DNA of 32,299 bases from Candidatus Ruthenibacterium merdavium (GTDB lineage Bacteria > Bacillota > Clostridia > Oscillospirales > Ruminococcaceae): assembly GCA_019119935.1 (NCBI GenBank), contig DWWA01000042.1, positions 1-32,299 of the forward strand. Reading direction: 5' to 3'. The position numbers and the translations under genes are program-made. Below, in pieces: positions 14,992 to 22,853 of the stretch (position 1 is its first letter; the number at the start of each line of letters is the position of its first letter). Below the pieces are notes generated by a model. That model was not told where the DNA came from and ran no database searches. It was given only the letters and a program-made list of their open reading frames with translations.

Positions 14992-17763
14992 ATGAAACCG
15001 TACCGATTGACTATCAGCGCCTTCGGCCCTTATGCCCGTGAAGTGACGGTGGATTTTTCAAAGCTGGGCGAGCGTGGGCTTTACTTGATTACGGGCGACA
15101 CCGGCGCAGGCAAAACCTCGCTTTTTGACGCCATTACCTTTGCGCTTTACGGGCGCGCCAGCGGAGAAAACCGAAGCGCCGATATGCTGCGCAGCCGTTA
15201 TGCCGATCCGCAGACGCCGACTTTTGTCGAGCTGGAATTTATCCACCGCGGACAGCACTATATTGTGCGGCGAAATCCTGCGTATCTGCGCCCGTCAAAG
15301 CGCGGGGACAAAATGACGGAGCAGGCACCGGATGCCGTTTTGACGCGCCCGGATCAAAGCGTTGTCAGCAAGGGCGTGGAAGCGGTGACAAAAGAAATTA
15401 CCGAGCTGTTAGGGCTGGACCGCAGCCGTTTTTGCCAGATTGCCATGCTGGCGCAAGGCGATTTCCAGCGTCTGCTTTTGGCAAATACGGAAAAGCGCAT
15501 GGAAATTTTCCGAGAGCTGTTTCATACCGGGGCGTATGCCGTACTGCAAGACCGTTTGCGTGCACAGGCGAACGAGTGGAAGCAGCGCGCGCAAACACTC
15601 GAAATGCAAATGATGCAGGCGGCCAAAACCGTAACGGTTGTGCCGGATACGCCGTGCGCCGAGGCACTGGCATCCCTGCTGGAAAACGGCGCACCCGATT
15701 TCGGCGAGCGCGCCGCAGAGCTGGCCGAACAGCAAGCGCAGGAAGACAACGCGGCCGCAGGAGAACTGGAGCAAAAGCTCACGGCGCTGGAGCGTTCGCT
15801 CAGCGAAGCCGAGCGGCGCTTGGGGCAGGCACAGGCGGCGCAAACCGCCGCGGCCCGGCTGGAACAGGCGCAAGCGGTGATTGCAGCAAAAACGCCCGAA
15901 GCCGAGCGTCTGCGCGCAGAACTGAAAGAGGTGGAAGAGCAAAAGCCGGAATACGAAGCGCTTTGCAGCCAAATTCAGGCACAGACGCAAATGCTCCGGC
16001 AGTATGAAACTTTGGAGCGTCTGCGCAAAGAGCACAAAGAAGCGTGCGCCGCGCAAAAAGCGCAGCTAGCTAGAGCCGAAGCCGCACGACAAAAACAGGC
16101 GCGTGCGCAGACGGCGTATGAAATGCTTTTAAAGGAGCAAAAGAGCCTGACGGATGCGCAGGCGGAGTACGAGCGCCAAAAGTACGCGCTGGAACAGCTG
16201 GAAAGCCGCAAGGTGCTGATTGAGGAAATTGCGGAGCTGTACCGCACGATGCACCGGGAAAAGATGCAGCTTGCAAAAATGCAGAAAGAATACACCGCCG
16301 TCCGCGATGAAGCGCAACGCGCAGCGGAACGATATGCCCGCACCGAGCAGAGCTTTTTTGACCATCAAGCCGGCGTACTGGCACAAACCTTGCAGCCGGG
16401 CAAGCCCTGTCCGGTGTGCGGCGCGCAGGAGCATCCGTTCCCCGCCGCGATGTCGGAACAAGCAGTGACGCGCGAACAGCTGGAGCAAGAGCGGGCCTTG
16501 AAGGAACAGGCAGCCCAGCGCGCCCAGCGGCAAAGCGAGGCGTGCGGGGCACAGAAGGCGCGCTGGAACAGCGCGTGGGAGCATACGGTGCAAAGAGCGT
16601 GTACCTGCTTTTCCTTTGAAACGGAGGAGGATTTAAAGGAATTGATTGCGTCTGCATTGCAGGAGGGAAAAGCGCAGACGGCCGCCGCACAGCAAACTCT
16701 CGCAAAGGCGCAGTCACGTGCGGAGTACGCAAAAACACTGCCGGAGAAAATCGAGGCCGCACAGCGCGCCGCTGCCGAGCCGGAGCAAGAGTTTCGGCAA
16801 TGTACCCAGCAGGCCGCCGCGTTTGAAGCGGCGGCGCAGACGCTGGAAAAACAGATGCAGGATTGGGAGAGCCGCCTGCCCTTTGAAAGCCGTGAAAAAG
16901 CCAAGCAGCAGCTGGCGGAAATGCAAGCTGCAAAACAGCGTCAAGACCTGCATCATGAGCAGGTGCGGCGCGCATTTGAGCAAACGGAAAAAGCACTCTT
17001 ACAAGCGCAGGCGGCGGCGAAAGAAGCCCGGCAGCAGGCCGAGGGCGCCGAGGATGTGCCCGCCTTGCAGGAAAAGTGTGCCGAACAGCAAAAGGCGCGC
17101 AAAGAATACAGCGAGAAAATTCGCATTTGCAAAAGCCGAGCCGAGCGCAACCGGGAAGCAGTCCGGACGCTGCGGCGCTGTATCAAGGAAAGCGAACAGG
17201 TGCGCGAGCGCTGGGGTATGGTGAAAGAACTGTCGGATACGGCTTATGGAACGGTGCAGGGGAAAGAGAAAATCACCTTGGAAACCTATGTGCAAATGAC
17301 TTATTTTGACCGCATTATTGCGCGCGCCAATACGCGGTTTATGAAAATGACGTTCGGACAGTATGAGCTGTGCCGCCGCGAGCAAACCACCAGCCGCCAG
17401 TCGAAGAGTGGGCTGGAGCTCGACGTAAAAGACCACTACAACGGCACACTGCGCCCGGCGGCTTCTTTGTCGGGCGGCGAATCGTTTGTGGCCTCGCTGG
17501 CCTTGGCGCTGGGCCTTTCGGACGAAATACGCGCAACGGCGGGCGGCGTGGAGTTAAATGCACTGTTTGTAGATGAGGGCTTCGGCACGCTGAGCGAGGA
17601 AATTTTAAATCATGCCGTCCAAACGCTTCAGCAGCTTGCCGAGGGTGACCGAATTGTGGGCATTATTTCCCATGTGGCAGAACTGAAAGAGCGCATTGAA
17701 AAACAAATTGTTGTAAAGAAGCTGAAAAGCGGCGGAAGCACAGTGCAAATCCGCGTTGGATAA
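14992..17763 (+). CDS. sbcC: exonuclease subunit SbcC (Rad50-like ATPase)
   Basis: SMC-like ATPase partner of SbcD. The 923-aa product has Walker A GDTGAGKTS (residues 35-43) at the N-terminus, and then long Gln/Ala/Glu-rich coiled coils (about 180-450 and 500-760). At the centre (about residue 472) is a zinc-hook CPVC, where two molecules join. At the C-terminus the signature SLSGGESF (about 824) and Walker B LFVDEGFGTLSEE (about 857) complete the ATPase head. The very high Gln/Ala content is normal for the coils and explains the many shadow frames. It is the last gene of sbcDC; 89 nt with no terminator separate it from the sortase gene. Confidence 0.96.
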   Translation: MKPYRLTISAFGPYAREVTVDFSKLGERGLYLITGDTGAGKTSLFDAITFALYGRASGENRSADMLRSRYADPQTPTFVELEFIHRGQHYIVRRNPAYLRPSKRGDKMTEQAPDAVLTRPDQSVVSKGVEAVTKEITELLGLDRSRFCQIAMLAQGDFQRLLLANTEKRMEIFRELFHTGAYAVLQDRLRAQANEWKQRAQTLEMQMMQAAKTVTVVPDTPCAEALASLLENGAPDFGERAAELAEQQAQEDNAAAGELEQKLTALERSLSEAERRLGQAQAAQTAAARLEQAQAVIAAKTPEAERLRAELKEVEEQKPEYEALCSQIQAQTQMLRQYETLERLRKEHKEACAAQKAQLARAEAARQKQARAQTAYEMLLKEQKSLTDAQAEYERQKYALEQLESRKVLIEEIAELYRTMHREKMQLAKMQKEYTAVRDEAQRAAERYARTEQSFFDHQAGVLAQTLQPGKPCPVCGAQEHPFPAAMSEQAVTREQLEQERALKEQAAQRAQRQSEACGAQKARWNSAWEHTVQRACTCFSFETEEDLKELIASALQEGKAQTAAAQQTLAKAQSRAEYAKTLPEKIEAAQRAAAEPEQEFRQCTQQAAAFEAAAQTLEKQMQDWESRLPFESREKAKQQLAEMQAAKQRQDLHHEQVRRAFEQTEKALLQAQAAAKEARQQAEGAEDVPALQEKCAEQQKARKEYSEKIRICKSRAERNREAVRTLRRCIKESEQVRERWGMVKELSDTAYGTVQGKEKITLETYVQMTYFDRIIARANTRFMKMTFGQYELCRREQTTSRQSKSGLELDVKDHYNGTLRPAASLSGGESFVASLALALGLSDEIRATAGGVELNALFVDEGFGTLSEEILNHAVQTLQQLAEGDRIVGIISHVAELKERIEKQIVVKKLKSGGSTVQIRVG

Positions 17764-17852
17764 CGAGCGATGAAAGACGCATGAACCGTTTTAGGAAATC
17801 CCTCAGCGCAGGGGAACGCTCACAGTCGTATACCGCAAAAGGAGTGTGAAAC

Positions 17853-18638
17853 ATGAATCAAAAATGGTCGGAACGCTTTCGGATCATGCTGATTGTGATT
17901 TTATTTATTATTTTTCTCATTTCGGCGGGGGTGCTCACCACCACGCTGGTACGCAGCCGCAACGAACAAAGCGCCTTTGAAACGTTGGCGCAGGAGGTGG
18001 CCCCGAAAGAGCAAGCACAGCAGGCGGAAAATCCGCTTGAAGGGTATCAGAATTTAAAGGCGCGCAACGGAGATTTCAGCGGATGGCTTTCTCTGGAAGG
18101 CACAAAGCTCAGTTATCCTGTGATGTATACGCCGGGCGATCCGCAGTATTATCTGCGCCGTGACTTTGAAAAGCAGAATTCACTGAGCGGCACGCCGTTT
18201 ATCGACGGTGAAAGCTCCTCCACGGATGCCAATGTGCTGATTCATGGCCACAACATGAAAAACGGAACGATGTTCAATGCTTTGATGCAATATGAAGACG
18301 AGCAGTTTTGGACGAGTCATCCGGTGATTCAGTTTAATACGCCCTTTTCTTTGGGCGATTATCAGGTTTTGGGTGTGTTTGTTACGAAGATTTCCGGCGA
18401 CCCCGCGAAAGACGCTTTCCCGTATTACGAATATGCGCATATCACAGAGGAAGTGCAGTTTCAAGCGTATGTTGCGAAGGTCAAGGAAATCGCGCTGTAT
18501 GAAACGGGCGTCAATGCCGTTTACGGCGACCAGCTGCTCACATTGTCCACTTGCGACAACGTGACGGACGATGGACGCCTAGTTGTGGTGGCGGTGAAAG
18601 CCGGAGGGAGGAGCGACTTGCAGCAAAGCGCGGCGTAA
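17853..18638 (+). CDS. class B sortase
   Basis: Membrane-anchored transpeptidase that cuts a sorting signal and links surface proteins to peptidoglycan or builds pili. The 261-aa product has an N-terminal membrane anchor (about residues 10-32) and an extracellular sortase domain. Catalytic residues are the His in LIHGHNMKNGTMF, the Cys in LLTLSTCDN and the Arg in DGRLVVVAV. The spacing and the YYLRRDFEKQNSLSGTPFID segment are those of class B. AAAGGAG precedes the ATG. No protein with a sorting signal is in the window, so its substrate is encoded elsewhere. Co-transcription with sbcDC is possible. Confidence 0.92.
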   Translation: MNQKWSERFRIMLIVILFIIFLISAGVLTTTLVRSRNEQSAFETLAQEVAPKEQAQQAENPLEGYQNLKARNGDFSGWLSLEGTKLSYPVMYTPGDPQYYLRRDFEKQNSLSGTPFIDGESSSTDANVLIHGHNMKNGTMFNALMQYEDEQFWTSHPVIQFNTPFSLGDYQVLGVFVTKISGDPAKDAFPYYEYAHITEEVQFQAYVAKVKEIALYETGVNAVYGDQLLTLSTCDNVTDDGRLVVVAVKAGGRSDLQQSAA

Positions 18639-18656
18639 TGAGTGAAAAAAGAACAG

Positions 18657-18694
18657 AAAAAGAGGCAGCCATCAGCATGGCTGCCTCTTTTTTT
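18657..18694. terminator. terminator between sortase and phosphatase genes
   Basis: AGAGGCAGCCAT (18661-18672) pairs with ATGGCTGCCTCT around a CAGC loop, followed by a long T-tract on the plus strand and preceded by A residues. It can serve both converging genes. Confidence 0.9.
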
Positions 18695-18760
18695 AGCGAT
18701 ATCATCAAAGGAAAATGCATCATGTTTCGACGGAATTACTTGCCTTTTGCACCCAAAATC

Positions 18761-19213
18761 TTAGTAAGATGCACTAAGCTCCTTCATTAAAGCCTGGCAT
18801 GCTTTCTCGATATCACGATATGCCGTGTCAAAGTCACCGGTGTACCAAGGGTCGGCAACATCGCGTGACTCTTTGCAAACGTCCATCAAAAGAGAAACTT
18901 TATTTTCCGGATCTCCGTTAAAAATTCGTTTCAAGTCGCGCAGATTTTTTGTGTCCATCGCATAAATGCGGTCAAACCGGGCATAGTCATCTGAGCGTAC
19001 TTGACGCGAGGTTTTCCCCGCGCATGAAATGCCGTGAGCATACAGCATTTCGCGTGCAGGTGCATAAACGGGATTGCCTCTTTCATAGCTGCTGGTAGCG
19101 GCAGATTCCACCGCAACGTCTTTGCGGTTTTGCTTTTCGCACAAATCGCGCAGAATAAACTCCGCCATGGGAGAACGGCAAATGTTGCCAAGACATACAA
19201 ATAAAATATTCAT
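18761..19213 (-). CDS. low-molecular-weight protein tyrosine phosphatase
   Basis: Cysteine phosphatase that removes phosphate from tyrosine (in some relatives arginine) residues, often in capsule or stress control. The 150-aa product has the P-loop CLGNICRSP at residues 7-15 and the general acid in DPWYTGDF near residue 120. The ATG at 19213 follows GGAG at about 6 nt; the longer open frame upstream runs through the repeat at 19271-19404 and is not coding. No tyrosine-kinase partner is in view. Confidence 0.93.
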   Translation of the reverse strand: MNILFVCLGNICRSPMAEFILRDLCEKQNRKDVAVESAATSSYERGNPVYAPAREMLYAHGISCAGKTSRQVRSDDYARFDRIYAMDTKNLRDLKRIFNGDPENKVSLLMDVCKESRDVADPWYTGDFDTAYRDIEKACQALMKELSASY

Positions 19214-19247
19214 CCAAATCTCCTGTTTCCGTGTCGGTTTTGAAAAA

Positions 19248-19262
19248 ATATCGCCGCCGCAA
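19248..19262. repeat. 15-bp direct repeat, left copy
   Basis: ATATCGCCGCCGCAA here is identical to 19406-19420. The two copies bracket the 134-bp structured repeat almost exactly, as a target duplication or imprecise insertion would. Confidence 0.7.
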
Positions 19263-19270
19263 TATGAGAC

Positions 19271-19404
19271 TGTCGAAAAACTGCCGCCTGATTCAGAAAG
19301 AAATCGGGCTGCAAGGGGAAAAGGTTTGGAAAAGGGGGCTAGCCCTCTTTTCCATTTGAGATAGGGACACAGTTTGCGAAAAAGCGAAACTTTTTCGACA
19401 AACT
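19271..19404 (+). repeat. structured interspersed repeat, copy 1
   Basis: Three stem-loops in a row: GCCGCCTGATT/AATCGGGCTGC (19283-19293/19302-19312, one mismatch); GGAAAAGGGGGCT/AGCCCTCTTTTCC (19328-19340/19341-19353); and AGTTTGCGAAAAAG/CTTTTTCGACAAACT (19371-19384/19390-19404, one bulge). TGTCGAAAAA at 19271 and TTTTTCGACA at 19391 are also inverted copies of each other. A second copy with different but still pairing stems lies at 32164-32296. It contains no ORF. It could be a MITE/REP-like element or a structured RNA. Confidence 0.8.
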
Positions 19405-19405
19405 G

Positions 19406-19434
19406 ATATCGCCGCCGCAAAAAGCGGCGGCGAT
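19406..19434. repeat. 15-bp direct repeat, right copy, within a perfect hairpin
   Basis: ATATCGCCGCCGC (19406-19418), AAAAA, GCGGCGGCGATAT (19422-19434): a perfect 13-bp stem just after the stop of the minus-strand M23 gene. It has no T-tract beyond the stem, so it is at best a weak terminator or an mRNA 3'-end stabiliser. Confidence 0.75.
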
Positions 19435-19455
19435 ATGCGGTTTTGCAAAACGTAT

Positions 19456-21159
19456 TTATCCGTTAGGCGGAGTGACGAAATCCAGCGGATCAAGCAAACA
19501 AGACCATGAGCCGGACGGATCGCTCCAGACCTCCATATGCAGATGGTTGCCGAAAGAAGTTCCCGTACTGCCGACATAACTAATCAGCTCGCCGCGTGCC
19601 ACTTCCTGCCCGGGAACAACTGCCAAAGACGAGCAGTGACCGTAGAGGCTGTAAAGGCCGTTGTGATGGTCAATCAATACATAATAGCCCCAGCTCCAAT
19701 GATATTCGGCTTTCAGCACAGTGCCGCCTTCCGCCGCATAGATCGGTGTGCCGTAAGCGGCCTGAATATCGTGTCCGCGATGGCCCGGATAGGTGCCGTG
19801 GCTGCGGTAGCCCGGCACGGGGAAGGTCCACTGACCGCTGCCCACCTGTCCGATGGAAGCAAGCTTTTCTTTTGTGCCGACCATTACGATTTCCGGCTGC
19901 ATTTCTTTGAGCACCGTAGTTTCAATCGGCTCGCGGGATACCTCGGTTCCGTCGATGCGTGTCACGCGGGCAATCACATGCTGCTCGCCCTCTTTGCCGC
20001 GCTGAATGGTGCGCTTTACGCCCACATAATACTGGTCGCTGGGCTGTTCGACTACTTCAACGGGAATTTCTGCGTCATACTCCTCAATGTCAACTGTTCG
20101 AACCTGTAAGTATTCGGGGTTCGCGCGCAGCATTTCTACCACTTCTTCCACGGTATGAATGGAAGAAGTATAGTAAACGCCGGAAACCAGCTGAATATCA
20201 CGGGCGAAGCTGACTTCGTGGCCTTCTGCGCCCGTTTGGTAAGGCGCAAGCAGTCCGTCGAGCGCGGCTTGCAGCTCTGCTGCGCCTTCCGCAACGCCGA
20301 CGAGCGCTCCGTCCACGGTGACGCCTGTTGCGTTTTGAATTTGGTCGGACGATTGAGAAATCAGCGTATCGGCCATAACGGTAGCGCTGGAGCGCGCCGC
20401 CGGGTCTACGGGCACAATGCTGAAGCTGGGCTTTGCCAGCCAATCCGCATTCACCGCATCGTCGTTTGAAGCGATGATGCGGGAGTTGACAATTTTAACG
20501 GCAGAATCCCAAACCGTATCGGCTTCGACGAAGCCGATGACCTCGCCGTTGTAAGTGACGCGCAGGGAAAAGCCGTTCAAAAGCATTTGATGAGCCGTGA
20601 AGGCGAACAAAAGAGCGGCACCTACCGGGAAAATCCAGTTTAAAGTGCCCATGAGCACATGGCGGTTAAAGCGGATTCCCTGCTTGATTTGGCGCAGGCC
20701 CGCCGCGCGGCCTTCTTCCGATTCGCGCATGGTTTGGCGTGCACTGCGCAGGCCCTGCACTATTTTTCTCCACGGCTCGGTAATGTCGTGCATCATGCTG
20801 GCGAAAAAGTGAAGAACAGGCGCGGCAAACGCGGCGACCACTGCCGCAAATACGGCGAATACCGCTGCACTGATGCGCTTTGCGGCGCGCAGCAATAAAA
20901 CAAACAAATACTCAGCCTGCGTACCGATGCGATAGAGCATCTGTCCCAGCGCGTTGACCACCACACGGATGGGCAAAGTGCCGGAAGCTTTGGTGCGAAG
21001 CTCCGTGACGGCGGCTTCGTTCGAGCCGCGCTGCATATTCAAAAGCGCTTTTTCAATGGCCTGGCTGTCCAAAATGGCAGTCACGCCTTTTTTCTGCTCC
21101 TTTTTCGGGGGCTGAGGCGTGCCGTTTTGTGACGGCGGCAGGGAATGTTGCTCGTTCAT
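19456..21159 (-). CDS. membrane M23 peptidase with G5 domain
   Basis: Putative cell-wall endopeptidase. The 567-aa product has a Pro/Lys-rich cytoplasmic N-terminus, two hydrophobic segments (about 86-120 and 168-190), and an extracellular region with a G5 domain (about 355-431; sugar or wall binding). A C-terminal LytM/M23 domain follows. Metal ligands are intact: H460 and D464 in GHRGHD, H508 in YGHC, H539 and H541 in GNHLH. The architecture (membrane anchor, G5, M23) is common in spore-forming and gut Clostridia. The ATG at 21159 follows AAAGGAGA at 7 nt; an upstream in-frame start lacks a site. The next gene upstream on the same strand is a degenerate LytM protein, 154 nt away. Confidence 0.9.
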   Translation of the reverse strand: MNEQHSLPPSQNGTPQPPKKEQKKGVTAILDSQAIEKALLNMQRGSNEAAVTELRTKASGTLPIRVVVNALGQMLYRIGTQAEYLFVLLLRAAKRISAAVFAVFAAVVAAFAAPVLHFFASMMHDITEPWRKIVQGLRSARQTMRESEEGRAAGLRQIKQGIRFNRHVLMGTLNWIFPVGAALLFAFTAHQMLLNGFSLRVTYNGEVIGFVEADTVWDSAVKIVNSRIIASNDDAVNADWLAKPSFSIVPVDPAARSSATVMADTLISQSSDQIQNATGVTVDGALVGVAEGAAELQAALDGLLAPYQTGAEGHEVSFARDIQLVSGVYYTSSIHTVEEVVEMLRANPEYLQVRTVDIEEYDAEIPVEVVEQPSDQYYVGVKRTIQRGKEGEQHVIARVTRIDGTEVSREPIETTVLKEMQPEIVMVGTKEKLASIGQVGSGQWTFPVPGYRSHGTYPGHRGHDIQAAYGTPIYAAEGGTVLKAEYHWSWGYYVLIDHHNGLYSLYGHCSSLAVVPGQEVARGELISYVGSTGTSFGNHLHMEVWSDPSGSWSCLLDPLDFVTPPNG

Positions 21160-21313
21160 AAAAGAATCTCCTTTAGCATGAACTTCAGAAAAAAGGGCTG
21201 CGAGCCGCATTTTCTGAAACTCTCCTTGCGCGGCGATGCGGGCTTTGCTCATCCCGAACCGCTTTCATCGAGGGGTTTCTGTGTGCTTTGTGCCGGCGCA
21301 TGTCCGGCAATTC

Positions 21314-22531
21314 TCAACGGAAAAAAGGGCTTTGCTCCGAGAACAAAAGCTCCGGGTTTAAACTTTGGTTGCCGATGCGTGCTTCATAATGCAAGTCTGC
21401 ACTGCCGGTTTTTCCAATCACGCCGCCACCCGCAACGCTTTGGCCTGCGGAGCAGGAAACTTCGCCCAGATAGTAATAGTAGCTTTTTAAACCGGCGCCG
21501 TGGTCGATGACAACCGTGCCGCCCGTCATGGAAAGCGTACCGGCATAAGCAACTTTGCCGCCTGCGCCGGCGCATACCGTCGCGCCCGGGCCTGTGGCGT
21601 AGCCGATGCCTGCACTGCGGCCGATCAGCGTGCCGTCCGCACCACGCAGATATTCGCCGTACTCAGCCGTTTTCTGTGTGCTGATCGGCACTTGGAACAC
21701 CCCGTCCCAAAGCTTTTCGGGCGTCATCAGGTCGTAGGTGGGGAAAATGGCATTTTGCCACTCCGTCAGCGAACCGCCTGTGTCCGAAGGCGTTGTGGTT
21801 CGGTTGGGCCAGTCTTGATGAATCACTTGCACCGTCGGTGTAAAGGTGCGTCCCGCACACGTGACGGTAATTGTGTATTCGCCGGGCTCACGGTTGTACG
21901 CCGCGGCGAGGTAGGCGCGCGTGCCCTGCTCAGTATTCACGAAAACAGCGGGGCAAAGATCGCTTTGAATGGTGGGGACGCTATCATCCAAAATGCCGGT
22001 CACCGTCACGCAGACAACGCCGCCCTGCGGGATGCTTTCAGCGGACAGCGTCACGGAAGGCTCTGCGTCCAGCGTGAAAGGCACGTCGTAACGAAACCAG
22101 CCGGAGCCTTGATTGCGGTCTTTCGCCGCTTGCGTGTATAAAATTTCAACCCGATAATCGCCGTTTTTTGTCAGCGTCCAGTCGGCGCTGCCCGAAGCGG
22201 CGAAAAGCGGTGTTTTCTCTTCGGCGTAATACAGTTTGACTTCGCAGCTGCCGTCCTCCGGAGCTTCAAAGCGCACTTGCGGTGAAGTGAGCGTTTCAAG
22301 CGGTACGGCTGAAACCTGCGCATCGAATGGGCGCGTCATAATGCCGCCCAGCACGGGCTGCTCCCAATGGTAAGAAGTGCACGGCAAATCCTGCCCCGCA
22401 AAGGTTAAAACAGGGGGCTTTGCCTGCATCACCGTTTGGTCGTACAGATAGTAGAATACGCCGCCGATCAGTGCGGCACAAAGTACCACGACAAAAAGAA
22501 TCCACAGCAGGATTCGCTGAACGGTTTTCAC
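21314..22531 (-). CDS. membrane protein with degenerate LytM/M23 domain
   Basis: 405-aa protein with one N-terminal membrane segment (RILLWILFVVVLCAALIGG), a long extracellular beta-rich region, and a C-terminal LytM-like domain (about 308-400). Three metal positions appear lost. HxGxD is replaced around SAGIGYA, the YxHL His by Tyr in SYYYYLGEV, and the first His of HLH by Asp in ADLHYEAR. It is probably a non-catalytic LytM factor that activates or scaffolds another wall enzyme, as EnvC and SpoIIQ-type proteins do. The GTG at 22531 follows AGGAGGG at about 8 nt. The promoter at 22611-22639 rules out the longer upstream start. Confidence 0.85.
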   Translation of the reverse strand: MKTVQRILLWILFVVVLCAALIGGVFYYLYDQTVMQAKPPVLTFAGQDLPCTSYHWEQPVLGGIMTRPFDAQVSAVPLETLTSPQVRFEAPEDGSCEVKLYYAEEKTPLFAASGSADWTLTKNGDYRVEILYTQAAKDRNQGSGWFRYDVPFTLDAEPSVTLSAESIPQGGVVCVTVTGILDDSVPTIQSDLCPAVFVNTEQGTRAYLAAAYNREPGEYTITVTCAGRTFTPTVQVIHQDWPNRTTTPSDTGGSLTEWQNAIFPTYDLMTPEKLWDGVFQVPISTQKTAEYGEYLRGADGTLIGRSAGIGYATGPGATVCAGAGGKVAYAGTLSMTGGTVVIDHGAGLKSYYYYLGEVSCSAGQSVAGGGVIGKTGSADLHYEARIGNQSLNPELLFSEQSPFFR

Positions 22532-22610
22532 ATCCGGGCCCTCCTTTTCGTGCAGCGGGGTGCGAAGGTGTATGGCCGCACTCAAAAACGCACATACACA
22601 AATCACTGCT

Positions 22611-22639
22611 ATTATAGCACAAAGCGCGAAAAAATACAA
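22611..22639 (-). promoter_or_regulatory. promoter of LytM-like gene
   Basis: Minus strand: TTGTAT (22634-22639), 17-bp spacer, TATAAT (22611-22616) preceded by TGC as an extended -10, about 75 nt before the GTG start. Confidence 0.75.
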
Positions 22640-22704
22640 AACTGTGAAATTTTGAAGAGGAAGCAAAAGGATTTTCGACATTTTGTGCAAATTTTTACAA
22701 GGGA

Positions 22705-22734
22705 TTTTCATTTACCCGTCGGATGTGCTATAAT
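22705..22734 (+). promoter_or_regulatory. promoter of pheA-aro operon
   Basis: -35 TTTTCA (22705-22710), 18-bp spacer, -10 TATAAT (22729-22734) with TGC before it. The leader of about 110 nt holds two GC-rich hairpins, CCGCCG/CGGCGG (about 22784-22815) and GGCGG/CCGCC (about 22822-22840). The second abuts the GGGGGG ribosome site. Confidence 0.7.
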
Positions 22735-22853
22735 TTCTGTAATCTTATAGATTTTAGGTAAGTAAAGTACGCTGTCAGAGGCCGCCGAAAGGGAAAAAGG
22801 GGCCGTGCGGCGGAAAATTCAGGCGGTGAGAAGCGCCGCCGGGGGGTGTTGGT

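Noticed and set aside
19214-19420. N-terminal extension of the tyrosine phosphatase
   Set aside because: The extra 69 codons run through the structured repeat; the ribosome site and family start both point to 19213.
22532-22711. N-terminal extension of the LytM-like protein
   Set aside because: A good promoter lies inside it and the GTG at 22531 has its own AGGAGG site.
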